Shown here: one piece after another, positions 57,472 through 64,000 of the stretch
Position numbering within the stretch: position 1 is the first letter of the stretch
Layout of the letters: every line of letters begins with the position of its first letter
Source of the DNA: Kaistella sp. SH40-3
GTDB taxonomy: Bacteria > Bacteroidota > Bacteroidia > Flavobacteriales > Weeksellaceae
Direction of reading: 5' to 3'
Length of the DNA stretch: 64,000 bases
NCBI RefSeq assembly: GCF_030686865.1
Contig: NZ_JAQYUS010000003.1
Location: 186,001-250,000 of the forward strand
The notes under the pieces: model-generated
Told to the model about the DNA's origin: nothing
Database searches by the model: none
What the model saw: the letters and a program-made list of their open reading frames with translations, nothing else
Made by a program: the position numbers and the translations under genes

Positions 57472-58848
57472 TCAGTTCCTCTTCATCAACAGAAATCCTG
57501 CGCCAATAAATAGCAAATTAATAATAAAATAAGTGATTCCGTTGGGTGCAGTTGCCGTTCCGAACAAGACTACTGTATTTCCTAAGACCGCAATAACCGT
57601 TATTATTTTTTTTAAAAAGGAATTTCTAGAAAAAACTTTCTTTCTAAATAATTGAAATAAACCCAGAAACAAAGAACCATTAACCAAATAAATAAAAATA
57701 ATAGGAATAGCGGAAAGATCAAAATTTTTCTCCGTAAAAAAGGAATTTGTATTTGTTAAATAATAGATTGCAAGATAAAAAACAATGCACGAAGTTCCGA
57801 AAATCGCGCTGTTTACAGGCATTTTCGTTTTCTCATCCACTTTATTTAAGTTCAAAAATTTCTTTGACTTTTCTAAATTGGAAAACTGATAGGGAACCCG
57901 AATCGTTGCCAGCAATAAACCATTTGATGTTCCCAAAACTGAAATAATAATAAAGAGTTGCATTAATATCGCACCCGAATTAGAAGCCGCTTTTCTCGCA
58001 AATTCTGTGATATACGTATCTTTTAACTGAATGATTTCTTCACCACTCATCCGGAAAACAATTCCTAAGTAATAGGCGATGTAAATCACCATCACAGAAA
58101 CAGTTCCAATGATCAGAGCCTTCGGAAGGTTTTTACTGGAGTTTTTAATCTCTCCAGAAATCTGAGTCGCAATATACCAACCATCAAATGCAAAAGAAAT
58201 CGGAATAAAACTCGCCGCCACCAAAAGAATAAAAGACTGATTTTGTAAACCACTTCCCATTTGTGTAAAAGTATTTACTTCACTTACTTCTCCTTTAAAT
58301 AAACTTAAAATTCCTAAAGAAGCGATAAAAATTAAAGGCAACACTTTAAGCACCGTTGTCATCTGTTGAAATATCCCACTGCTTTTCGGACGGAAAATAT
58401 TAATAAAAAAGAAGATAATTAAATTAACAAAACCTATTAAAGCAAAATGCAAAAAAGTTGGTTCAAAGTTCATGAACTCCGCTAATAAATGCGCGATATA
58501 AATTCCGGAAACCGTAAACAAAACTGCGGTGAGCGAAGGGTAAAACAGACTCATATAAATCCAGCCTACAAAATAACTCGCACTTTCGCCAAATCTGTAA
58601 TTTACGTAATTGAGAATTCCGCCATCTTTTGGCAACAGTTCTGCATAGTTTGCCATCGAAATTCCAGCAAACACAACGCTGATTCCAACAATAAGAAAAC
58701 CAAAAAGTCCGGCTAAAACATTTCCTTGTGTGGATAATAAAACATCATCAACTTTAAAGAAAATCCCGGAACCAATGACCTGACCGATGACCATAGAAAT
58801 GGCGGTAAAAAGTCCGTACTTCGCTTCTAATTTTTGGTCGTTGCTCAT
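57472..58848 (-). CDS. APC family amino acid permease
   Basis: A 458-residue inner-membrane transporter with about 12 helices. The first helix carries the family signature AISMVIGQVIGSGIFFKVDD near residue 17 (unwound G-S/T-G substrate loop), and helix 6 has FIPISFAFDGWYIATQISGE near residue 215. It moves amino acids (L-type/HAT-like light-chain relatives) with protons or by exchange; the substrate is not readable. The gene stands alone, with no terminator found downstream in the gap before the receptor promoter. It is in the same direction as the ABC-F gene upstream. Confidence 0.9.
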   Translation of the reverse strand: MSNDQKLEAKYGLFTAISMVIGQVIGSGIFFKVDDVLLSTQGNVLAGLFGFLIVGISVVFAGISMANYAELLPKDGGILNYVNYRFGESASYFVGWIYMSLFYPSLTAVLFTVSGIYIAHLLAEFMNFEPTFLHFALIGFVNLIIFFFINIFRPKSSGIFQQMTTVLKVLPLIFIASLGILSLFKGEVSEVNTFTQMGSGLQNQSFILLVAASFIPISFAFDGWYIATQISGEIKNSSKNLPKALIIGTVSVMVIYIAYYLGIVFRMSGEEIIQLKDTYITEFARKAASNSGAILMQLFIIISVLGTSNGLLLATIRVPYQFSNLEKSKKFLNLNKVDEKTKMPVNSAIFGTSCIVFYLAIYYLTNTNSFFTEKNFDLSAIPIIFIYLVNGSLFLGLFQLFRKKVFSRNSFLKKIITVIAVLGNTVVLFGTATAPNGITYFIINLLFIGAGFLLMKRN

Positions 58849-58962
58849 GTTAAAATTAATTTTACCGCAAATAACGCAAAAGGTTTTTAGATTTTAGTAA
58901 TAAAAATAAGATTAGAAAATCTTAGGAAGTTCTTTTTGGCCCGATCACACGAATTTATATGA

Positions 58963-58990
58963 CAAAAAAAGAACGAGCAAAAGCCCGTTC
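58963..58990 (-). terminator. Terminator after the ABC-F gene
   Basis: GAACGAGC (58971-58978) / GCCCGTTC (58983-58990), one mismatch, then seven T on the minus strand, about 30 bases past the stop at 59021. Confidence 0.85.
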
Positions 58991-59020
58991 CTAATTCTAT
59001 TTTATATAGAACTCAAAAAA

Positions 59021-60898
59021 CTAATCCTGAAGTTCTAACCAGCGCATTTCTAAATCTTGAAGCTGCTCTGCAATGGTTTCTAAATTTGCCGAATATTCTG
59101 CAATCTTACCATAGTCGGTTTCGTTATTCAGTTTCTCCAAAATCTCAGATCTCTGTTTTTCTAACTTCGGTATTTGTTTGTCGATATCTTTTAATTCCTG
59201 TTGCTCTTTGAATGATAATTTTTTGGTCAGTACAGAAGCAGCGGTTTGAATAACTTCAACTTTTTTCGGCATTTCAGCAACTGGCGCCGCTATTTTTTTA
59301 TTTTGTTCCTGAGATTTCTTTTCGCGGTATTCGGTGAAGTTTCCGACAAAATCTTTAATAACGCCATCACCTTCAAAAGCCAAAACGTGATCCACAATAC
59401 GATCCATGAAATACCTATCGTGGGAAACGATAATTAAACTTCCCTGGAACTGAAGAAGGAAATTTTCTAAAACCGTTAATGTTGGTAAATCCAAATCATT
59501 CGTCGGCTCATCAAAAATCAAGAAATTCGGATTTTGATACAAAACATGCATCAAATGCAGACGTCTTTTTTCACCACCAGAAAGTTTAGAAATTGCCGCA
59601 TATTGCGTTTGATCATCAAATAAGAACAAACGTAAAAACTGCGAGGCAGAAATCGTTCTTCCGTTTGCCAATGGGAAATTTTCTGAGATATCTCTAATAA
59701 AGTCAATCACTCGCTGATCTTCTTTATATTTTAATCCTTTTTGCGCAAAGTAACCGAATTTAATGGTTTCTCCGGTTTCAATGGAACCAGAATCATACGG
59801 TTCAAAACCTTGAATAATATTTAAAAGCGTCGATTTTCCGGCTCCGTTTTTTCCAACAATTCCAACTTTTTCACCACGTTGAAATTGATAAGAGAAATCT
59901 TTCAATAATAATTTCTCGCCGAAACTTTTACTAATATCGTGTAATTCTAAAATCTTTGATCCAAGACGTTTCATCTCAAAATCCAGTTCCAGTTTTTCTT
60001 TTCTGGTATCGGTTTTGGCAACTTTTTCGGTTTCGTAAAAATCATCTTGTCGCGATTTAGATTTAGTAGTTCTTGCTTTCGGTTGACGACGCATCCACTC
60101 TAACTCCTTGCGGTAAAGGTTTTGCGCTTTGTCAATCGTAGAATTCATATTGTCTTCACGAATGATTTTATTCTCTAAATAGGTTCCATAACTACCGTTG
60201 TGGAAATACAAATTGTAATCCTCAATCTCCCAAATAATATCACAAACTGCATCCAGGAAATACCTGTCGTGAGTAACCAAAAGTAAAGTTACCATCGCTT
60301 TTGACAGATAATTTTCTAACCATTCTACCATATCAACATCCAGGTGATTGGTCGGCTCATCCATAATCAATAAGGTATGACGGTGCTGAGCGCGGGTTTC
60401 AACCAAAAGTTTTGCAAGCGCAACTCTTTTAATCTGACCACCAGAAAGGGTTTTCATTTTCGAAGTTAAGTCAGTGATTTTCAACTGACTCAAAATTTGA
60501 CTCATTTCATTTTCTAAATCCCAAGCTTCGTGAATTTCCATTTCGTTCAGCGCTTTATCCATATCATCTGGATTCTCAGAAATCAAAGCGTGATGATAAT
60601 TTTTCAACGCCATAATCGGCGCAGAATCCAAAGTCATCATGAATTCTTCTACATTCAGTTCGCCTTCAAAATCAATTTCCTGATCAAATAAAACAACCTG
60701 AATATCTTTATTAATGGTTACCGTCCCAGAATCGGCAATTTCTTTACCCATTAAAATTTTGAGCAAAGTCGATTTACCGGAACCGTTTTTAGCAACGATA
60801 GCAATTTTATCACCTTCATTAATATGGAAAGTGATATCCCTAAATAGTGTTTTTACTCCGTAAGATTTCGTAAGATTTTCGGCTGAAATGTAATTCAT
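59021..60898 (-). CDS. ABC-F family ATPase, Uup-type
   Basis: A 625-residue soluble protein with two ABC domains and no membrane part. First domain: Walker A AKNGSGKST, signature LSGGQIKR, Walker B LLIMDEPTNHLDVD. Linker with the P-site tRNA interaction helices (about 245-320, AQNLYRKELEWMRRQPKART). Second domain: GKNGAGKST, LSGGEKRR, LIFDEPTNDLD. The C-terminal coiled coil (about 555-625, QQELKDIDKQIPKLEKQRSE) is the Uup type. It acts on stalled ribosomes or branched DNA intermediates. The frame opens at 60967, but a perfect -7 box at 60931-60938 and the homology both favour ATG 60898 (MNYISAENLTKSYG). Confidence 0.93.
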   Translation of the reverse strand: MNYISAENLTKSYGVKTLFRDITFHINEGDKIAIVAKNGSGKSTLLKILMGKEIADSGTVTINKDIQVVLFDQEIDFEGELNVEEFMMTLDSAPIMALKNYHHALISENPDDMDKALNEMEIHEAWDLENEMSQILSQLKITDLTSKMKTLSGGQIKRVALAKLLVETRAQHRHTLLIMDEPTNHLDVDMVEWLENYLSKAMVTLLLVTHDRYFLDAVCDIIWEIEDYNLYFHNGSYGTYLENKIIREDNMNSTIDKAQNLYRKELEWMRRQPKARTTKSKSRQDDFYETEKVAKTDTRKEKLELDFEMKRLGSKILELHDISKSFGEKLLLKDFSYQFQRGEKVGIVGKNGAGKSTLLNIIQGFEPYDSGSIETGETIKFGYFAQKGLKYKEDQRVIDFIRDISENFPLANGRTISASQFLRLFLFDDQTQYAAISKLSGGEKRRLHLMHVLYQNPNFLIFDEPTNDLDLPTLTVLENFLLQFQGSLIIVSHDRYFMDRIVDHVLAFEGDGVIKDFVGNFTEYREKKSQEQNKKIAAPVAEMPKKVEVIQTAASVLTKKLSFKEQQELKDIDKQIPKLEKQRSEILEKLNNETDYGKIAEYSANLETIAEQLQDLEMRWLELQD

Positions 60899-60930
60899 TG
60901 TATAATTGGACTGTATGATTTTGAAAGGTG

Positions 60931-60938
60931 CAAAAGTA
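60931..60938 (-). promoter_or_regulatory. Candidate -7 box that decides the ABC-F start
   Basis: TACTTTTG on the minus strand, a perfect TAnnTTTG match, 32 bases before the ATG at 60898 and inside the longer open frame, so the longer start would not be transcribed. Confidence 0.5.
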
Positions 60939-61130
60939 CGGAAATTAAATGAGTCGATTTTAGGCACAGATGAAGATAGATTTCAGGGAAAAGGCTTGAT
61001 CATCATTGACAATTTTTAAGATTAAAAAAACATTAACTTAAATTAAGGGAGATTAACAAAAGATTAAACAGAAATTTACATTCACATTACTCCAGAAAAC
61101 ATTATTTTAGCATCTTAATAAATTTTAAAA

Positions 61131-62309
61131 ATGAAAAAAATATCATTGATATTATTGGTGCTTTTTAGCATCATTACTTTTGGACAGGGAATGAAATTTG
61201 AGGAAAACAAATCCTTCAAAGATTTACTGGCCATTGCGAAGAAAGAAAACAGACTTCTTTTTTTAGACGCTTACACAACCTGGTGTGGACCTTGTAAACT
61301 GATGGCGAAAAATGTTTTCCCACAAGAATCGGTTGGAGAATTTTACAATGCCAATTTCATCAATTCTAAAATTGATATGGAAAAAGGCGAAGGAATTGAT
61401 TTGGCAAAAAAGTATAACGTAAGAGCTTACCCAACTTATCTTTTCATTAATGGTGACGGAGAAGTAATTCACCGTGTTACATCTTATTATGATGCTCCCG
61501 AATTTATAGAAGTCGGAAAAGATGCGATAGATCCTACAAAACAGATGGGTGCCCTAAAAAAGAAATTTGAGGCTGGAGATAAAGATCCAGAGTTTTTGAA
61601 AAGTGTCATCAAAGTATTTGCTTTTGCTGATGCGGATTTAGCGACAAAAGCAGCGGCAACTTATTTTGCAGGAAAAAAGAACGAGCCACTATCTCAAGAA
61701 GATTTCTCTTATCTTTTTTCATTAACCAAAGACAGTAATTCCCCACTTTTCCCAGAATTTATTTCTCGTAAAGCAGAAATAATCAAAGTGATGCCAGAGG
61801 AAAATTATAATAAAGTGCTTAATAACTTAAAAACAAATGCTTTATTCAATGATTCCTACGACGCGAAAACAAAAGTTTTTAATGAGAAAAAATATGTAAC
61901 AGAAGCAAGCAAAACGATGTCAGCAGGGAACGTAAGTTCTATGCTTTTGAAATCAAAAATGCGAGTTGCGGCGATGAATAAAGACAAAAATGAATATCAA
62001 AAATTGTCTATGGAATACTATAAAGATGGAACTTCTGCAGAATTCTCTTCCTCTGAATTAAATTCTATTGCATGGAACTTTTTTGAAAACGCTACGGATA
62101 AAGTCGCTCTAGAAAAAGCGTTGCTTTGGGCAAAACAATCAGTAAAATTAGATGAAAGTTATGCGAATACTGATACGCTTGCGAATCTTTATTTCAAAAC
62201 GGGAGATAAAGCAAATGCAAAAATCTGGGCAACCAAAGCGATTGAACTTGCTAAAAAAGAAGGTGAGGAATACACAGAAACTCAGGCTTTATTGGATAAA
62301 ATGAAATAA
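61131..62309 (+). CDS. Secreted thioredoxin-fold protein with TPR-like C-terminus
   Basis: A 392-residue exported protein. Signal peptide MKKISLILLVLFSIITFGQG. The thioredoxin domain (about residues 22-140) has active site TTWCGPCKLMAKNVF near residue 50 and the cis-Pro in RAYPTYLFIN. The remaining 250 residues are helical; the last part (LNSIAWNFFENATDKVALEK, LANLYFKTGDKANAKIW) looks like one or two TPR repeats, which usually bind partner proteins. Periplasmic thiol-disulfide exchange or reductive repair of envelope proteins is likely. Single gene, divergent from the ABC-F gene with a 232-base spacer. Confidence 0.88.
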   Translation: MKKISLILLVLFSIITFGQGMKFEENKSFKDLLAIAKKENRLLFLDAYTTWCGPCKLMAKNVFPQESVGEFYNANFINSKIDMEKGEGIDLAKKYNVRAYPTYLFINGDGEVIHRVTSYYDAPEFIEVGKDAIDPTKQMGALKKKFEAGDKDPEFLKSVIKVFAFADADLATKAAATYFAGKKNEPLSQEDFSYLFSLTKDSNSPLFPEFISRKAEIIKVMPEENYNKVLNNLKTNALFNDSYDAKTKVFNEKKYVTEASKTMSAGNVSSMLLKSKMRVAAMNKDKNEYQKLSMEYYKDGTSAEFSSSELNSIAWNFFENATDKVALEKALLWAKQSVKLDESYANTDTLANLYFKTGDKANAKIWATKAIELAKKEGEEYTETQALLDKMK

Positions 62310-62326
62310 AAAATTTCTCTAAATCT

Positions 62327-62358
62327 AAAGAAGGATGCCGACAAGCATCCTTCTTTTG
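62327..62358 (+). terminator. Bidirectional terminator
   Basis: Twelve-base-pair stem AAAGAAGGATGC / GCATCCTTCTTT between convergent genes ending at 62309 and 62359; T-run on the plus strand. Confidence 0.85.
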
Positions 62359-63222
62359 TTAATCTAAAGTTAGTCTTTTCAGCGACCACATATTTCCATT
62401 AAAGACATTTAAATCGATTTTGGTGTTGATTCCATATACGATTCCGTTTTCGGTAAACTGCCAGATTTTCCAATCGCTGTCGGGTGTAGGTTGCGGCACA
62501 TCATTATAGTTTGCCAACCACAATGGATAATCATTAAACTCACCTTTCAAAAAATCTTTATGGTAATGGTAATAGGTGTAAATAATTGGTTTAGCGCCAT
62601 AAGCTTCTTCCACAATTCGACACCATATTTTTAAATCTTCAACGAGTTTTTTGGTAGATTTCCGTCTGGGAATTTTCTCAATATCTAAAATTGGTGGCAA
62701 ATCTCCAGATTCTAGTTTCACATTTTCCAGAAAATTATTGGCTTGCATAACGGGATCTTCATCGGCTCTATAGAAATGATAAGCACCGCGAATGAGTTCG
62801 TGTTTTTTAGATAGATTCCAGAATTCATCGAAATGTTTGTCTGCAGATTTGTTTCCCATTGTTGCCCGAAGAACAACGAATTTTATTGGGATTGCTCGGT
62901 TTCCAATACTTAAACTGTCCCACGTAATATCTTCTTTTCTTTGGTAATGAGAGATATCCATCCCAAAAGTCTTATCGGCGTAGTCACCAATAATTCTGTT
63001 GATCCTATTTTCCTCTGCTTCCGAATTCGATAATTTTTTATGCTCGAATTTATTGAAATACATCGAATAGTGAAAAGAAATTTTCTGTTTTAAGTAAAAC
63101 CCCGTTCCTACTAAGGTTAAAGCCAGAAATAAAAGCAGAATTTCTCTACGCAGAAGAAAATGTCTTTTGCGTTTTTTGTGAATTTTCCGGGTTGTTTTTC
63201 TTTTTACTTTTCTTTTGGCCAT
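62359..63222 (-). CDS. Glycoside hydrolase family 25 lysozyme, membrane-anchored
   Basis: A 287-residue muramidase. The N-terminus is very basic (MAKRKVKRKTTRKIHKKRKR), followed by one helix (EILLLFLALTLVGTGFYL) that anchors it with the catalytic domain outside. GH25 motifs: FGMDISHYQRKEDITW (first Asp), FVVLRATMGN, LIRGAYHFYRA, DLPPILDIEKIPRR (catalytic Asp-x-Glu), PIIYTYYHYHKDF and YPLWLANYND. It would cut the MurNAc-GlcNAc bond of peptidoglycan. The ATG at 63222 is chosen over 63261 because a -7 box at 63230-63237 lies right before it. Single gene. Confidence 0.92.
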   Translation of the reverse strand: MAKRKVKRKTTRKIHKKRKRHFLLRREILLLFLALTLVGTGFYLKQKISFHYSMYFNKFEHKKLSNSEAEENRINRIIGDYADKTFGMDISHYQRKEDITWDSLSIGNRAIPIKFVVLRATMGNKSADKHFDEFWNLSKKHELIRGAYHFYRADEDPVMQANNFLENVKLESGDLPPILDIEKIPRRKSTKKLVEDLKIWCRIVEEAYGAKPIIYTYYHYHKDFLKGEFNDYPLWLANYNDVPQPTPDSDWKIWQFTENGIVYGINTKIDLNVFNGNMWSLKRLTLD

Positions 63223-63229
63223 TGGTTTG

Positions 63230-63237
63230 CAAAAATA
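63230..63237 (-). promoter_or_regulatory. Candidate -7 box immediately before the GH25 gene
   Basis: TATTTTTG on the minus strand, a perfect TAnnTTTG match, ending seven bases before the ATG at 63222. Predicted leader of only a few bases. Confidence 0.4.
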
Positions 63238-63499
63238 GATTTTTTTAGGACGAAAAACCATTAAAACTTTTTAACCACAAAAGTCACAAAGATTTTTTTA
63301 CTTGTAAAATATTAAGTTTTCTTTTACACCTTAGTCAAATTCGTTTAAGTTAATTTTTTGCGTAGAAAGTTCACATTAGTTGGGTTTCTAAAAGAAATCT
63401 TAATTATTTTAATTTCTTCACAAATCTTAATGGTGAAATTTTCCAGTTTTATTTCTGCTTTAATTTTTGACCGATTTAGCAGTTAAACTTTAAAAACAA
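63238..63499. other. Intergenic stretch upstream of the GH25 gene
   Basis: No gene seen. Holds recurring intergenic words: AACCACAAAAGTCACAAAG (63273-63291) and CACATTAGTTGGG near 63372, similar to those at 1226-1290 and 15552. Confidence 0.5.
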
Positions 63500-63524
63500 A
63501 AAGCCACGAAAATTTCGTGGCTTT
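63500..63524 (-). terminator. Terminator after the aldehyde dehydrogenase gene
   Basis: AAAGCCACGAAA / TTTCGTGGCTTT, twelve pairs, with a T-run interrupted by G on the minus strand, 23 bases past the stop at 63547. Confidence 0.8.
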
Positions 63525-63546
63525 GTAAATATTTGATTTAAAATTT

Positions 63547-64000
63547 CTAAGCTCCGTACGGAATCCAGATGTTTTTAATTTCTGTCGCATGTCTTAAGAA
63601 TTCCTGACCTTCACCATGTTTTGGATTTAACCAGTTTCTGTATTTTCCGAAATTCACCCATGACCGCTTCATAGAATCCGTAGATAATAATTCGATATTT
63701 TTACTTCCTTCTGCTGTTCCGAAATACCAAATACCGTCAATGTTATAATGTTTCGCAAGTTCTCCAGCCAATTCTTCTTTCGGTCCTGTTACAATATTTA
63801 CTGTTCCAGCAGGAACATCTGAAGTTTCTAAAATCTGATAGAAATCGGTTGCCGAGAAAGGATGTTTTTCCGATGGAACTACCACTACTCTATTTCCCAT
63901 TGCAATGGCTGGAATCACCGTAGAAATAAATCCTAGTAAAGGACTCTCTTCCGGACAAATAACCGCCATTACTCCAATTGCTTCCGGCATTGCTAAAGTC
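63547..64000 (-). CDS. Aldehyde dehydrogenase family protein, C-terminal part (5' end outside window)
   Basis: About 150 residues are visible and the frame is open to the window edge (TLAMPEAIGVM). The sequence matches the NAD-binding region of aldehyde dehydrogenases (PEAIGVMAVICPEESPLLGF, VIPAIAMGNRVVVVPSE, SDVPAGTVNIVTGPKEELA), yet the protein ends soon after (EIKNIWIPYGA) without the catalytic GQxC block. A cofactor-binding region placed at the very C-terminus is the layout of ALDH16-like proteins with two ALDH units, the second degenerate. It may instead be a truncated gene. The part outside the window is needed to decide. A hairpin terminator follows. Confidence 0.75.
   Translation of the reverse strand, partial: TLAMPEAIGVMAVICPEESPLLGFISTVIPAIAMGNRVVVVPSEKHPFSATDFYQILETSDVPAGTVNIVTGPKEELAGELAKHYNIDGIWYFGTAEGSKNIELLSTDSMKRSWVNFGKYRNWLNPKHGEGQEFLRHATEIKNIWIPYGA

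Noticed and set aside
60899..60967. Longer N-terminus for the ABC-F protein
   Set aside because: A promoter box lies inside this stretch and the added residues do not match the family.
1..64000. tRNA, rRNA, CRISPR arrays, integrases, transposases, prophage
   Set aside because: None seen: no cloverleaf-like GTTCGA/CCA pattern in gaps, no regularly spaced repeats, and no recombinase or transposase proteins. The window reads as core chromosome with small dispersed repeats.

Overview
The window is chromosomal DNA of a low-GC Bacteroidota, most likely a flavobacterium of the Weeksellaceae (Chryseobacterium/Kaistella-like). The reasons are several proteins with type A Por-secretion (T9SS) C-terminal domains, promoters of the TTG / TAnnTTTG type instead of -35/-10 boxes, paired M13 peptidase lipoproteins, the four-gene ligase-associated DNA repair cluster, an S16 with a long Ala/Glu tail, and a cbb3-type oxidase operon. 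This is inferred from gene content; no rRNA or tRNA gene was seen.

Layout. 1-6.4 kb: the 3' end of fumarylacetoacetase, a frameshifted GxxExxY gene, a flavin reductase, a baeRF3-type protein, two T9SS cargo proteins and TerC. 6.5-12.8 kb: an alpha/beta hydrolase, two tandem M13 peptidase lipoproteins and a GIN-domain protein. 12.9-20.1 kb: MBL exonuclease, ATP-dependent DNA ligase, DEXH helicase and PdeM phosphoesterase, meeting cinA tail to tail. 20.2-26.7 kb: lipocalin, a PNPOx-like/Dps pair, a T9SS cargo protein, dienelactone hydrolase, lipA, an ECF sigma factor and a small basic protein. 26.7-32.9 kb: two secreted surface proteins, then a cbb3-type oxidase operon headed by an Fe-S Rrf2 regulator. 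33-37.2 kb: a DUF72 gene with an early stop codon and nrdA/nrdB separated by a repeat-filled spacer. 37.6-42.3 kb: a MacAB-like efflux operon. 42.7-49.5 kb: small and membrane proteins, HD hydrolase, lipoprotein, ABC exporter, lptB with an extra C-terminal domain, and a sigma factor with a membrane partner. 49.5-54.1 kb: rpoN, asnS, rimM, rpsP. 54.4-64 kb: PepSY protein and TonB-dependent siderophore receptor behind a Fur-box-like site, APC permease, Uup-type ABC-F ATPase, thioredoxin-like protein, GH25 lysozyme and the end of an aldehyde dehydrogenase.

The most interesting signal is non-coding. Seven copies of a roughly 75-90 base structured element lie between genes, on both strands. They fall into two subtypes that keep conserved internal-loop words while the paired arms change sequence and stay complementary, which is evidence for a folded RNA or an RNA-shaped mobile repeat. 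They resemble, from memory, the Flavo-1 RNA motif. Two copies carry a second small palindrome in the apical loop. Two operator candidates are also strong: an inverted repeat shared by the promoters of the Rrf2 gene and the oxidase operon, and a 23-base palindrome ahead of the siderophore receptor. Protein-level oddities are lptB fused to an unrelated domain of about 110 residues and a compact oxidase with a CcoO-cytochrome c fusion.
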